Counted from the first letter of the stretch, positions 34,289-43,540 are shown. The stretch: DNA of 64,000 bases from Deltaproteobacteria bacterium (GCA_021781535.1 JAJXWO010000001.1:186001-250000), one strand, 5' to 3'. Notes: generated by a model from the letters alone, not told the origin. Numbers and translations: made by a program.

Positions 34289-35266
34289 ATGAGTATCACA
34301 TCCGCAATGTTTACCGGCGTATCCGGCCTGTTGGCCAATGCTGAAGGCATCAACGTCATCGGCAACAATCTTGCCAATGTCAATACCGTCGGTTTTAAAG
34401 ACGGTCGCATGCTCTTTTCCGACATGCTTTCCGCCAATATCGGTAACGGCTCCCAGATTGGCCGCGGTACACAAATCCAGACGGTGGATAATATTTATAG
34501 TCAGGGTACGTTCGAAACGACCACAAGCAATACTGACCTGGCAATCCAGGGTAACAGTTTTTTTGCCGTCAAGGACCCCAATTCCACGGCACCGGTTAAC
34601 CAGAATGCCGCCATGTTGACACGTGCAGGAGCTTTCAGTCTGGACAGCAACCTGACTCTGGTAAATCCTGACGGCTATCAGGTGCTGGATACCCAGGGGA
34701 ATCCGATCAAATTCAACGATAACGCTGCTGCAATTACCGCTGCTAATGCAGCTCTCACAGCAGCCAATACAGCTGTCCCGATTGTACCTGCAGATGTCGC
34801 GGCTGCACAAACCCTGTTGGGAACGGCAAACAGTCTGGCCTTCAGCAAGATAACCAGCATTGATCCCAGCGGTCTGATCACCTATCTAGGCAAGGATGGC
34901 ATCACCACGAACTACTACAATACTTCAGGTGCTGTTGGCGTTCCAGCCAACGCTGCCAACGCTGCAACAGTGCAACGGCTGGCTGTCGTGACGGTAGCAA
35001 ATCCAGGTGGGCTCGAGAAAGCGGGCGGCACACTATTCAAGCCCACGACCGCTTCAGGAATTTCATCAAATGCGTTCACTTTGGCGGATAATTCTGCCAA
35101 TGGCAGTAGTGAAAAGATCTATACCAACTCTCTGGAGCAGAGCAACGTGGATATGGCGTCCGAGTTCGTCAAGATGATCCTGACCCAGCGTGCCTACTCC
35201 GCAAACTCAAAGACCATTACGACGGCTGATGAGATGACGCAGGAAGTATTACAGCTCAAGCGTTAA
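34289..35266 (+). CDS. flgE: Flagellar hook protein FlgE (compact form)
   Basis: A 325-residue axial protein. The N-terminal D0/D1 region is canonical (LLANAEGINVIGNNLANVNT, residues ~14-33, then VGFKDGRMLFSDM), as is the C-terminal D0 helix (LEQSNVDMASEFVKMILTQR, ~281-300, then AYSANSKTI). The middle is much shorter than in typical hooks (about 400 or more residues). It contains an Ala-rich stretch (~150-185) that looks like an inserted helix. Position after flgD and TIGR02530 points to the hook rather than to FlgF or FlgG. AAGGAGG precedes the start. Confidence 0.88.
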   Translation: MSITSAMFTGVSGLLANAEGINVIGNNLANVNTVGFKDGRMLFSDMLSANIGNGSQIGRGTQIQTVDNIYSQGTFETTTSNTDLAIQGNSFFAVKDPNSTAPVNQNAAMLTRAGAFSLDSNLTLVNPDGYQVLDTQGNPIKFNDNAAAITAANAALTAANTAVPIVPADVAAAQTLLGTANSLAFSKITSIDPSGLITYLGKDGITTNYYNTSGAVGVPANAANAATVQRLAVVTVANPGGLEKAGGTLFKPTTASGISSNAFTLADNSANGSSEKIYTNSLEQSNVDMASEFVKMILTQRAYSANSKTITTADEMTQEVLQLKR

Positions 35267-35290
35267 CCAAGCAGAAATAACAACCTGATT

Positions 35291-35334
35291 GGTACGGAGG
35301 CGTATTCCACATTATGCGGAACCGCCTCCGTGCC
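35291..35334 (+). terminator. Hairpin downstream of flgE
   Basis: GGTACGGAGGCG (35291-35302) can pair with CGCCTCCGTGCC (35323-35334): 12 pairs including one G-T. TTCC/GGAA extends an inner stem. Only a short T-rich sequence follows, so termination may be partial. It separates the flgB-flgE unit from fliL. Confidence 0.6.
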
Positions 35335-35428
35335 CGTTTAAATAGTTGCAAAAACAGTGAATTCGTTTTACATAGTGACGTCAATATTAATCCATTGAAT
35401 TCATTATCCATTCGCGGAGGATTGGCAT

Positions 35429-35980
35429 ATGGCCAAGGAAGAGCAGACACCGGCGGAAGACGCAGCTGAAGGTGGCGGCAAGAAAAAAATGATTATCATT
35501 ATCGGTGCAGCAGTGGCCGTGGCGATAGTTCTTGGTATTGTTGCTTTCATGATGCTGGGGAAGGGTGACAAGAAAACCAAAAAAGAGAGCGAAGTTGCTC
35601 AAACCGAGGGTGCAGCTGCACCGGCGGCTGGCGAACATGGTGCCTCTGCGACTGGTGCAGCGGGAGCAGCCAGTCCTGCCGCCAACATTTACCCCCTTGA
35701 TCCATTTATCGTCAATATCTATGATGGACAGGAACTGCGCTATCTGAAAGTCAAGGTTGAACTGGAGATGGTCAGTCCAGCCGTAAAGAGCGAGATGGAT
35801 GGGCGGCTTGCTCCAATCCGGGATTCTATCCTGATCTTACTCAGCTCGAAAACTCTCCAGGATATTCAGGATGTCCAGGGGAAAAATACGCTCAAGGATG
35901 AAATACTGGGAGCAATAAACAAGAACATTGCGCCCGGCAAGATTACCAAGGTGTATTTCACTGATTTTGTGGTTCAATAG
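35429..35980 (+). CDS. fliL: Flagellar basal-body protein FliL
   Basis: A 183-residue inner-membrane protein that surrounds the stator. It has a short cytoplasmic N-terminus, a membrane helix at ~residues 25-47 (IIIIGAAVAVAIVLGIVAFM), an Ala/Gly-rich linker, and a periplasmic FliL domain from ~85 (YPLDPFIVNIYDGQELRYLK ... ILLSSKTLQDIQDVQGKNTL). GCGGAGGA precedes the ATG. First gene of the fliLMNOPQR-flhB group. Confidence 0.95.
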   Translation: MAKEEQTPAEDAAEGGGKKKMIIIIGAAVAVAIVLGIVAFMMLGKGDKKTKKESEVAQTEGAAAPAAGEHGASATGAAGAASPAANIYPLDPFIVNIYDGQELRYLKVKVELEMVSPAVKSEMDGRLAPIRDSILILLSSKTLQDIQDVQGKNTLKDEILGAINKNIAPGKITKVYFTDFVVQ

Positions 35981-35988
35981 GTACTGAA

Positions 35989-36978
35989 GTGGCTGCAATG
36001 GAAAAAATCCTATCAAAAGCCGAGATCGAAGCGCTGCTCAATGCAGTTTTTGAAGGTCGCATTGAACCTGAAAAGGAACTCTCGAAAGCAGAGGGGGCTG
36101 TTGCCTCCTATGATCTGATAAACACGGATGCTCACAAGGGATTTGTTCCGAATCTGGATATTATTTACGATAGCTTTATCCGCTACAACCGTGTCAATCT
36201 CTCCAACCGTCTGCGCAAGTCTGTTGAAATAAAAAAAATCGGGGCCCGCTCCTATAAATTTGATGACTTTCTCCAGACCCTTCCGTCACCGGCCTGTATG
36301 GGGATTTTTAAAATTGAACCGCTCAAAGGAGCCGCTTTGATATCGTTTGACAGCACCCTGGTGTTGTCACTGGTTGACAGTCTGCTCGGTGGGACCGGCA
36401 ACGCGAAGGTTCCGCTCGCTAACCGGATGTTTACTTCAATTGAAGTGCGGCTGATGGAAAAAATTGTCGGCGATGCCCTGCAGGATCTGGAGAAAGCCTG
36501 GGCTCCGTTGTATGCCACTCATATGAACCTGCTCCGGATGGAAATGAATCCGCGTCTGGTTAACATCGTACCGCCCGAATATCAGATTGTAACCATGTCC
36601 CTTAAGATTCAGATTGATGATGTTTCCGGCAATATGATGTTTGCAGTGCCGTACATGACCATCGATCCGATCCGGGACAAGCTCAAGACCGGCATGCAGT
36701 TCGATCTGATGGCGATCGACCCGCAGTGGTCATTCCGTCTGTCCTCCGAGATACTGGAAGCACCGATGGAGACTACTGTCGAGATGGGAAATGCCAGTAT
36801 TACCCTGCGTGAACTGCTTGATCTAACCCCGGGTGACACCATTATGCTTGATAATGCCTGCTCGAGCGAGATGGTTGTCAAGGTAGAGGGGGTACCCAAG
36901 TATTTCGGGATTCCGGGCATAAAGCATGGCAACAAGGCAATTCAGATCAGCAAGATTTGCACCAATAGGGGGCAGTAG
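35989..36978 (+). CDS. fliM: Flagellar motor switch protein FliM
   Basis: A 329-residue C-ring protein. The N-terminal CheY-P-binding peptide is present (ILSKAEIEALLNAV, residues ~7-20). The CheC-like middle domain follows (LPSPACMGIFKIEPLKGAAL, then LVDSLLGGTG), and the C-terminal SpoA domain (TLRELLDLTPGDTIMLDN). Translation could begin at GTG 35989 or at ATG 35998, three codons later. The stop overlaps the fliN GTG by one base. Confidence 0.96.
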   Translation: MAAMEKILSKAEIEALLNAVFEGRIEPEKELSKAEGAVASYDLINTDAHKGFVPNLDIIYDSFIRYNRVNLSNRLRKSVEIKKIGARSYKFDDFLQTLPSPACMGIFKIEPLKGAALISFDSTLVLSLVDSLLGGTGNAKVPLANRMFTSIEVRLMEKIVGDALQDLEKAWAPLYATHMNLLRMEMNPRLVNIVPPEYQIVTMSLKIQIDDVSGNMMFAVPYMTIDPIRDKLKTGMQFDLMAIDPQWSFRLSSEILEAPMETTVEMGNASITLRELLDLTPGDTIMLDNACSSEMVVKVEGVPKYFGIPGIKHGNKAIQISKICTNRGQ

Positions 36979-37277
36979 TGAGTGATACGCCTGAAGAGAA
37001 TCAAACGGCACCTGACAAGAAAAATCTCGACTTCATTCTTGATATTCCTCTGCAGGTGACGGTCGAACTGGGAAGGACCAAGCTTCTGGTTAAGGATATT
37101 CTGCAGCTAAACCAGGGAGCGGTCGTCGAACTGACAAAGCTGGCTGGAGAACCACTGGACATTTTTGTCAACTCCAAACTGGTGGCTCGCGGCGAAGCGG
37201 TTGTCGTCAATGAAAAATTCGGTGTTCGCCTCGTGGATATCGTCTCTCCAAACGAGCGGGTGGAGAAAATTTTGTGA
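36978..37277 (+). CDS. fliN: Flagellar motor switch protein FliN
   Basis: A 99-residue SpoA-domain protein that forms the base of the C ring and binds FliH. Core IPLQVTVELGRTKLLVKDIL, then LNQGAVVELTKLAGEPLDIF and GEAVVVNEKFGVRLVDIV. Starts at GTG with a one-base overlap (TAGTG) with fliM. The last four bases (GTGA) overlap fliO. Confidence 0.96.
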   Translation: MSDTPEENQTAPDKKNLDFILDIPLQVTVELGRTKLLVKDILQLNQGAVVELTKLAGEPLDIFVNSKLVARGEAVVVNEKFGVRLVDIVSPNERVEKIL

Positions 37278-37690
37278 AAAGTGCGGCTTCCGCACTTCTT
37301 ATCTTATTCCCTTCTATGGCGTCGGCTGCTGACAGCTCCGGTCAGGAGTTCAGCTTTCTGTCAAGTATACTGCAAATGGTTGCAGCCCTGGCACTTGTTA
37401 TCGGGCTTATCCTACTTATCTGGCATTTTTCCGGCAAGCTGATGAGGGGATTCCCGGTCGGGCAGCAACTGCTTTCAAAGCATATCCGTTTAGTAGAAAC
37501 CCGTTATCTGGGGCCCAAAAAAGCACTATTGCTTTTTGAGGTTGGCGGTGAGTACCTGTTATTGTCAAGTAGTGACACCGGTTTGACGTTTATCAAGCAG
37601 ATCGACATGCTGGAAGAGATCGAAGTCATCGAAGAAAAACAGGAACAAAGCAGTTTTGCCACGCTGTTGACTCGATTGAGACAAAAATAA
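37274..37690 (+). CDS. fliO: Flagellar export protein FliO
   Basis: A 138-residue small membrane protein. An N-terminal signal-like segment (~1-20) and a second membrane helix ([19 protein letters not shown], ~33-52) are followed by a cytoplasmic domain with the FliO pattern [20 protein letters not shown]. FliO helps assemble FliP. Starts at GTG within a 4-base overlap with fliN and ends with a one-base overlap with fliP. Confidence 0.92.
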   Translation: MKSAASALLILFPSMASAADSSGQEFSFLSSILQMVAALALVIGLILLIWHFSGKLMRGFPVGQQLLSKHIRLVETRYLGPKKALLLFEVGGEYLLLSSSDTGLTFIKQIDMLEEIEVIEEKQEQSSFATLLTRLRQK

Positions 37691-38460
37691 TGATTATCCG
37701 GCACCACTCAAAACGATCCTTTATTCTATGCCTGACAGCGCTGTTGTTGTTGGTGGTGAGCGTTGTCGCATACGCGGCACCGATTCCGTTCCCGTCGCTT
37801 AATATCGGGGTCGGCACCGCCACCAAACCAAATGATGTTGCAGTTACTGTTCAGATCTTCCTGCTGCTGACGATCATGTCACTCGCACCAGGCTTGCTGA
37901 TCATGACGACTTCATTCACCCGCATCTCGGTCGTGCTCTCTTTTTTACGCACCGCCATGGGCACCCAGGCAGCTCCATCCAACCAGGTCATTTTGTCTTT
38001 GTCATTGTTTCTGACATTCTTCATCATGACGCCGGTGTGGCAACAGATTAACAAGGATGCCTACCAACCATGGAAGGCGCAGCAGATCAGCCAGGAACAG
38101 GCCATGGAGCGGGCCGTCAAGCCGGTACGTAATTTTATGCTTTCCCAGACACGTGAGAAGGATCTGGCGCTTTTTGTGAGCCTGTCCAAGCTGCCCAGAC
38201 CCAAGAACGCGGAAGATATTCCGACCCTGACCATCATTCCTGCATTCATGATTTCAGAATTGCGGACCGCGTTTCAGATCGGATTTTTAATCTATATCCC
38301 TTTTATCGTCGTTGATATGGTTGTCGCATCGGTTCTGATGTCGATGGGGATGATGATGCTGCCACCGGTCATGATCTCGCTCCCGTTCAAAATCCTGCTC
38401 TTTGTGCTGGTGGATGGCTGGGGACTGGTAATCGGTTCACTCGTAAAAAGTTTTGGCTAG
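37690..38460 (+). CDS. fliP: Flagellar export gate protein FliP
   Basis: A 256-residue protein: a cleavable signal sequence (~1-28, ending AYA), then four membrane helices. Conserved motifs are [36 protein letters not shown] and [20 protein letters not shown]. FliP, FliQ and FliR form the helical core of the export gate. Confidence 0.97.
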   Translation: MIIRHHSKRSFILCLTALLLLVVSVVAYAAPIPFPSLNIGVGTATKPNDVAVTVQIFLLLTIMSLAPGLLIMTTSFTRISVVLSFLRTAMGTQAAPSNQVILSLSLFLTFFIMTPVWQQINKDAYQPWKAQQISQEQAMERAVKPVRNFMLSQTREKDLALFVSLSKLPRPKNAEDIPTLTIIPAFMISELRTAFQIGFLIYIPFIVVDMVVASVLMSMGMMMLPPVMISLPFKILLFVLVDGWGLVIGSLVKSFG

Positions 38461-38470
38461 GTGATCCCTC

Positions 38471-38740
38471 ATGACTCCTGAATTGGTCGTACAACTCGCC
38501 CGCCGCACCTTTGAAACCGCCATGATGCTGGCTGCACCGCTCCTGATCGCCAGTCTGGTTGTCGGTCTTCTGGTCAGTGTTTTTCAGGCCGTTACCTCAA
38601 TCAATGAGGCAACGCTTGCCTTTGCTCCGAAAATTATCGCCGTCATGGTTGCCATGATCATCTTTTTCCCCTGGATGATGAGCTACATGAGTGACTTTAC
38701 CCGTGAGATCTATTCATTTATCCCCATCATGAGGCGTTAG
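38471..38740 (+). CDS. fliQ: Flagellar export gate protein FliQ
   Basis: An 89-residue protein with two membrane helices (~15-40 and ~50-75) and the FliQ motif LVVGLLVSVFQAVTSINEAT. No clear ribosome-binding sequence lies before the ATG, so translation may depend on coupling to fliP, 10 bases upstream. Confidence 0.96.
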   Translation: MTPELVVQLARRTFETAMMLAAPLLIASLVVGLLVSVFQAVTSINEATLAFAPKIIAVMVAMIIFFPWMMSYMSDFTREIYSFIPIMRR

Positions 38741-38746
38741 CCTCCC

Positions 38747-39541
38747 ATGTTTCCGCTGCTCCCTTTTCCGTCTCCCCGCGAAGTCATTTTTTTTATGCTG
38801 GTGTTAAGTCGCGTGGCCGGTATTTTTGCCGCACTGCCGGTGTTCGGCGGCCGCACGGTGCCGGTCCGCATCAAGGCGATCACGGTGTTCATGATCACGC
38901 TGGTCTGTTTCCCGACGCTTTTGATAACAATACCCCAGGTACCGTCTGATACTTTCAGTCTTGCCTTGCTGCTGTTCAGTGAAGTCATGATAGGCCTGAC
39001 GCTGGGGTTCATAACTCAGATTATCTTTTCCGCTGTCGAATTTAGCGGCCAGATCATCGGCCTGCAGATGGGGCTTACTATCTCATCTATTATTGATCCC
39101 TCCAGGGGTACGCAAGTCCAAATCATGTCGGTCGTACAGTCACTGTTTGCAACACTGATCTTCCTGTCGCTCAATATTCACCACCTGTTTATCCGCGCCA
39201 TCATGGACAGCTTCAGAGTGATTCCGCTCGGAGGGTGGCGCATGAACGGAGAGCTGGTGCATTTTCTCGTCATGCGCACCGCGGATATTTTCATCATCGG
39301 AATCCGCCTGGCCGCACCGGTCATGGTGGCTCTGCTCCTTACCACGGTTGCGCTCGGCATCATGGCCCGGGCGTTTCCGCAGATGAATATTTTCATGATC
39401 AGCCTGCCGCTTAACGTGGGACTTGGTCTGGTCGTTCTGGGGATGACCCTGACCATATTTTTTCATGTTCTGGAGGTGTCCTTCGGGGATCTTTCTGCCC
39501 AAATAAACGCTCTCTTCCGACTCATGGCAAAGGGGGGATGA
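38747..39541 (+). CDS. fliR: Flagellar export gate protein FliR
   Basis: A 264-residue protein with about six membrane helices. Family motifs are LVLSRVAGIFAALPVFGGRT at ~14-33 and EFSGQIIGLQMGLTISSIID at ~99-118. The final bases AAGGGGGGATGA serve as the likely ribosome-binding region of flhB, whose ACG start lies 4 bases past the stop. Confidence 0.96.
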   Translation: MFPLLPFPSPREVIFFMLVLSRVAGIFAALPVFGGRTVPVRIKAITVFMITLVCFPTLLITIPQVPSDTFSLALLLFSEVMIGLTLGFITQIIFSAVEFSGQIIGLQMGLTISSIIDPSRGTQVQIMSVVQSLFATLIFLSLNIHHLFIRAIMDSFRVIPLGGWRMNGELVHFLVMRTADIFIIGIRLAAPVMVALLLTTVALGIMARAFPQMNIFMISLPLNVGLGLVVLGMTLTIFFHVLEVSFGDLSAQINALFRLMAKGG

Positions 39542-39544
39542 CCT

Positions 39545-40618
39545 ACGGCTGAAGACTCAGATAAACACTCAAAAACTGAACAACCGACCGGAAAAAGACT
39601 AGAAAAGTCGCGCGAAGATAGTCCGCCGCCGATGAGTCAGATGTTGACGTCGTCACTTACCTTGCTCACGGGCATCGTCTGCCTCTATATCTTCGGCAGT
39701 TTCATGATGGACGGCCTTAAGCAGAGTACGGTCAAAATACTGTCAACGATGGGCAGCTTCCAGCTGACCGAAGCAAACCTCTACGTTCTGGTGCTCAAGT
39801 TGTTTGGGACCGTTGTACTGTTGTTGGCGCCACTTATCGTAACAATTATTGCCACTGCTGTACTCTCAAGCCTGGTTCAGGACAACGGCAGGTTCGAGTT
39901 CCGGACCTCACGTCTGAAAGTAAGTTTCGACAAGCTCAATCCCCTGAACGGCTTCAAGCGGCTGTTTAATAAAGATGCTCTTGTTGAGATGCTGAAATCG
40001 CTGCTCAAGCTGTCGGTTGTTGCTTGGATCGCCTACGGGGTGCTGCGGGACGAAATGCAGAATATCACGTTTTTGGCAGAAGCCGATATTCAGACAATTT
40101 TTGATTTCGTGGGTCACATTGCTTTCAAGATTGTTATCCATACCTGCGGCATTATGATCGTTCTCGGACTGCTCGACATGCTCTATGTCAAGTGGCGCTA
40201 TGTGGAAAATCTTAAAATGACCAAACAGGAGGTTAAGGATGAGCATAAAGAGTCCGATGGTAACCCTGAGACAAAGGCAAAGATAAAGAAGATGCAATTT
40301 CAAATGGCCCGTCGCAGGATGACCAAAATCATCCCGCTGGCTGATGTGATCATCACCAATCCGACCCACTTTGCCGTTGCACTTAAATATGACCGCCAGA
40401 AAATGGCTGCACCGGTCGTGCTTGCCAAGGGGATGGATATCATGGCCGAAGCGATCAAGAAGATCGCTCGAGAGCACAGTATTACCCTGGTGGAAAATCG
40501 TTTCCTGGCCCGCGAACTGTATGACCAGGTCAAAGAGAATGAGCCGATTCCGGAAGCGCTCTACGCAGCTGTTGCAGAGGTACTGGCGTATGTCTACAAA
40601 CTAAAGGGAAAGGTATGA
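39545..40618 (+). CDS. flhB: Flagellar export switch protein FlhB (apparent ACG start)
   Basis: A 357-residue membrane protein with four helices and a cytoplasmic autocleaving domain. The NPTH site lies at residue ~272 (ITNPTHFAVALKY), close to N269 of Salmonella FlhB. The first in-frame ATG (39632) would remove the conserved N-terminus. The frame upstream reads AEDSDKHSKTEQPTGKRLEK, then SRED, the standard FlhB start, and is bounded by a stop at 39539. The only near-cognate codon before it is ACG at 39545, eight bases after AAGGGGGG. ACG is a rare but known start. An ATG at 39538 is in another frame and stops after four codons. A sequencing error is the main alternative. Confidence 0.85.
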   Translation, partial: TAEDSDKHSKTEQPTGKRLEKSREDSPPPMSQMLTSSLTLLTGIVCLYIFGSFMMDGLKQSTVKILSTMGSFQLTEANLYVLVLKLFGTVVLLLAPLIVTIIATAVLSSLVQDNGRFEFRTSRLKVSFDKLNPLNGFKRLFNKDALVEMLKSLLKLSVVAWIAYGVLRDEMQNITFLAEADIQTIFDFVGHIAFKIVIHTCGIMIVLGLLDMLYVKWRYVENLKMTKQEVKDEHKESDGNPETKAKIKKMQFQMARRRMTKIIPLADVIITNPTHFAVALKYDRQKMAAPVVLAKGMDIMAEAIKKIAREHSITLVENRFLARELYDQVKENEPIPEALYAAVAEVLAYVYKLKGKV

Positions 40619-40677
40619 TAATCTTTTCAGATCATGAATGAGAGGATAGTACGGCACCATGAAAGAACAGGCGGCTA

Positions 40678-40696
40678 TTTTGCCCAGTGGGCAAAA
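40678..40696 (+). terminator. Small hairpin downstream of flhB
   Basis: TTTTGCCC (40678-40685), loop AGT, GGGCAAAA (40689-40696): an 8-bp perfect stem. No T-run follows on the plus strand, so terminator function is uncertain. It lies between flhB and the pfkB promoter candidate. Confidence 0.4.
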
Positions 40697-40726
40697 GATA
40701 GAAAGTGTATTTGTACGACAATCCTT

Positions 40727-40755
40727 TTGACTCGGTATGTACTGCGTGATACTTT
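40727..40755 (+). promoter_or_regulatory. Candidate promoter for the PfkB-family kinase
   Basis: TTGACT (40727-40732), 17 bases, TACTTT (40750-40755), with a TGA extended -10 immediately before. Strong -35, weak -10. It would give a transcript start about 20 bases before the gene. Confidence 0.4.
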
Positions 40756-40783
40756 GTAGAATATTTTCCAGTGGGAGAGTCCA

Positions 40784-41698
40784 ATGAGTATTGTTGTTGT
40801 CGGAACCGTAGCATTTGACACTGTTGAAACCCCCTTCGGGAGGAGAGAAAATGTCCTTGGCGGGTCGGCCACCTACTTTTCTACTTCGGCCAGTTTCTTT
40901 GCCGATGTGTCGCTTGTCGCGGTTGTCGGAGAAGATTTTCCCGAAGAGCATGTCGATTTTCTGCAGAGCCGAAACATCGATACTGCCGGTTTGAAGCGCA
41001 TTCCCGGTAAGACGTTTCAATGGAGCGGTCGCTACGGGTATGATCTGAATGAAGCCCAGACTCTTGACACCCAGCTTAATGTACTCATGGATTTTCACCC
41101 GGAGCTGCCCGAATCATATCGTGATGCGGAGTATCTCTTCTTGGCTAATATTGACCCCGACCTGCAGATGAATGTGCTGGAACAAGTTCGAAAACCGAAA
41201 CTTGTTGCGTGTGATACGATGAATTTTTGGATTTCTTCCAAGCCTGATGCTCTGAAGAACGTGCTTCAGAAGGTTGACGTTGTCATAATCAACGAAAGTG
41301 AAGCACGGCAGTTCACCGGGGAAGTTAATCTGGTCAAAGCTGCCCGACAAATTATAGCACTTGGCTGCAAGCGACTGGTTGTCAAGAGGGGAGAGTACGG
41401 GGTGTTGATGTTTACCGCCGAGACTGTTTTTGCTGCGCCGGCTTATCCGTTGGAAGAGGTGTTCGATCCGACCGGTGCAGGAGACACTTTTGCGGGAGGG
41501 TTTATGGGATATCTGGCAAATACCGGGGATCATTCAGAAGAGGGGCTTCGTCAAGCAATTATCTTCGGCAGCGTCATGGCTTCTTTTAACGTTGAGGATT
41601 TCAGCCTTAACCGTATGAAGAGACTCGAATACAAAGAGATACAAGCCCGCTTCAGTACCTTCAAGGCATTGACGAACTTCAGGAATATTACTTTTTGA
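40784..41698 (+). CDS. PfkB/ribokinase-family sugar or nucleoside kinase
   Basis: A 304-residue cytosolic kinase. The N-terminal family signature includes the GGSATYF substrate region (residues ~25-31). The C-terminal ATP-binding/catalytic motif is DPTGAGDTFAGGFMGYL (~229-245), with the base Asp in GAGD. It lacks the residues that would let me tell ribokinase, adenosine kinase or fructokinase apart. It sits alone between the flagellar cluster and a lipoprotein gene with its own promoter candidate. Substrate unknown. Confidence 0.88.
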   Translation: MSIVVVGTVAFDTVETPFGRRENVLGGSATYFSTSASFFADVSLVAVVGEDFPEEHVDFLQSRNIDTAGLKRIPGKTFQWSGRYGYDLNEAQTLDTQLNVLMDFHPELPESYRDAEYLFLANIDPDLQMNVLEQVRKPKLVACDTMNFWISSKPDALKNVLQKVDVVIINESEARQFTGEVNLVKAARQIIALGCKRLVVKRGEYGVLMFTAETVFAAPAYPLEEVFDPTGAGDTFAGGFMGYLANTGDHSEEGLRQAIIFGSVMASFNVEDFSLNRMKRLEYKEIQARFSTFKALTNFRNITF

Positions 41699-41772
41699 TG
41701 GAGAGACTTCATGCTGGCAGAAAATAGCTTTGATTCACACTTCTCGCGTTTATCAGGGTCAGGGATGTCCTT

Positions 41773-42537
41773 ATGGTGAAAAATTATTTCTACTCCATAG
41801 CTGCACTACTATTGCTACTGGCCGTTTCAGGGTGCGTATCGGTGCGGGGCGAGGGGAGATCCATACCAAATCCGGCGTCGTACCACTATCAAATGGGACT
41901 TTCCTATCTGGGAGAAAATAATTTTACTTCAGCTTTAGTTGAACTGACCGAGGCCGAGAAGCTTGACCCCGACAATCCTGACGTTCTCTATAACCTCGGC
42001 AAGGCTTTTATCGGAAAAAAACGTCCTGATCTTGCTGAAGCAAAACTTTTGAAAGCTATCCATCTGAAACCAGGCTTCTCTGTTGCCCGCAATGACCTTG
42101 GGGTCGCTTACCTTGATCTGAAGCGGTGGGACAGTGCCATTCAACAGTTCAAAATTGTAAAGGACGATCTTTTTTACGACAACAATACAAACGCTTCCAT
42201 AAATCTTGGTTTGGCCTATTTGGGGAAAGGTAATTACCCGAAGGCTTTGGAGGAACTGCAGGCCGTTGAGGCCATGAATCCCCTTAATCCGATTGTCCGG
42301 GTCTCTTTGGGGAGAGTCTGGTTTGCCATGGACAAGAACGAACGAGCTATTGCTGAATATACCAAGGCACTTGAGATTTATCATGATTACGGCGCGGCAC
42401 ACTATTTTCTCGGCCAGGCACAGCTCAAGATGAACAATATTGATGCTGCACGTGCCTCATTCAAAGAGGCTGCACGGCTTATCCCGTACAGTGAACTGGG
42501 CCGCGCCGCACTTGACTATCTGGATCTTGTCAAGTGA
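41773..42537 (+). CDS. TPR lipoprotein (PilF/PilW-like)
   Basis: A 254-residue protein. A lipoprotein signal peptide ends at LAVSGC with the lipidated Cys at residue 21; the following V-S favours sorting to the outer membrane. Five or six TPR units fill residues ~37-254 (YHYQMGLSYLGENNFTSALV, NPDVLYNLGKAFIG and others). The architecture is that of PilF/PilW pilotins, which help type IV pilus secretins assemble, or of a general TPR lipoprotein. It overlaps the RodZ-like gene by 4 bases. Confidence 0.85.
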   Translation: MVKNYFYSIAALLLLLAVSGCVSVRGEGRSIPNPASYHYQMGLSYLGENNFTSALVELTEAEKLDPDNPDVLYNLGKAFIGKKRPDLAEAKLLKAIHLKPGFSVARNDLGVAYLDLKRWDSAIQQFKIVKDDLFYDNNTNASINLGLAYLGKGNYPKALEELQAVEAMNPLNPIVRVSLGRVWFAMDKNERAIAEYTKALEIYHDYGAAHYFLGQAQLKMNNIDAARASFKEAARLIPYSELGRAALDYLDLVK

Positions 42538-43421
42538 GTAAGGTCAAAGTGTCAGATGCGGTTTCCTCTTCACCGGAGGCCTCTGGCGGTTCGCCGGGGG
42601 CGATTCTCCGCCGTTGCCGGGACTTCCACGGAATTACGCTGGAAGAAGCTTCGGAAACTACCAAAATAGGTATTTTTTATTTGAAAGCTCTTGAAGATGA
42701 CCAGATTAGCAAATTTGCCAATCAGGCATACCTCAAGGGTTTTCTCCGTATATACTCCGCCTATCTCGGCCTGAAATCTGATGATTTAGCACGGATGTAT
42801 GACAAACTTTATGGAATTTCAGATGAAAAGCCCGATTCAGGCCATGTGCCTGCTATTTCCCACCGCCGACCGCGCCGGTTTATATTCCTTAAAAAACTGC
42901 TGCTCCCCGCGCTTTTATTGACGGCGGTTCTGATTACTGCGACTTTTTTCAGGGAGCCTCCGCCTCCTCTTGTTCGTCCGCCGCAACCTGCTGCGGTCCC
43001 GGTTCCTCCACAGCAATTTTCTGCAGTCCAGGCGGTGCAAAGCTCTGTACGGGTTAAGAAAAAAGAACCGGACATTCTTCCACCGCCGCTGCCTGAGGCT
43101 GAGAAGCCTCCAATAGCATTACCTGACGTTGAAAAAACAGTGAAATCGATACAGCCGCTAGTTGCTCCCAAAGGGTTTGTGCTGAAAATAAAAGTTACCC
43201 AAAACGGCACATTAACCTCAACGGTTGACGGAGCTGGCCCACAAGAATATGATCTTACGGTCGGAGATGTAATTGAGTGGAAAGCAGAAAAAAATATCAT
43301 ACTGGATTTGAGCAATGCCGGCGGAGTTGACGTGGAATTGAACGGCAAGCCGTACAAATCGCTCGGACCTCCTGGGCAACCAGCATATGTGGAACTTGAT
43401 GCTAATGGGATCAAACAGTAA
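42534..43421 (+). CDS. RodZ-like helix-turn-helix membrane protein
   Basis: A 295-residue protein. An Xre-type HTH_25 domain at ~20-85 (GAILRRCRDFHGITLEEASE) is followed by a basic stretch and one membrane helix (~118-138, LKKLLLPALLLTAVLITATF). A Pro-rich periplasmic linker and a C-terminal DUF4115-like beta domain (~215-295) complete it. This is the RodZ layout; RodZ links MreB to the cell-wall machinery. Some members instead act as regulators. Starts at GTG inside the end of the TPR lipoprotein gene. Confidence 0.85.
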   Translation: MSKVKVSDAVSSSPEASGGSPGAILRRCRDFHGITLEEASETTKIGIFYLKALEDDQISKFANQAYLKGFLRIYSAYLGLKSDDLARMYDKLYGISDEKPDSGHVPAISHRRPRRFIFLKKLLLPALLLTAVLITATFFREPPPPLVRPPQPAAVPVPPQQFSAVQAVQSSVRVKKKEPDILPPPLPEAEKPPIALPDVEKTVKSIQPLVAPKGFVLKIKVTQNGTLTSTVDGAGPQEYDLTVGDVIEWKAEKNIILDLSNAGGVDVELNGKPYKSLGPPGQPAYVELDANGIKQ

Positions 43422-43540
43422 TTTAAAAATACTTCATGCTCTGCTGTCCGTTGAGCAAAGAAAAAACGAGATTCAGGGTCTTGACAGTCCGCTGCTCCAT
43501 GCTAGACTTCCTGTACTTCGAACCATGCAGGAGAGCTTCT

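Noticed and set aside
39538-39552. ATG at 39538 as the flhB start
   Set aside because: It is in a different frame from flhB and stops after four codons (ATG ACC TAC GGC TGA).
40619-40783. Possible c-di-GMP (GEMM) riboswitch before pfkB
   Set aside because: Geobacter-type genomes have many GEMM elements, but the conserved core sequence is not present here; only a small hairpin is visible.
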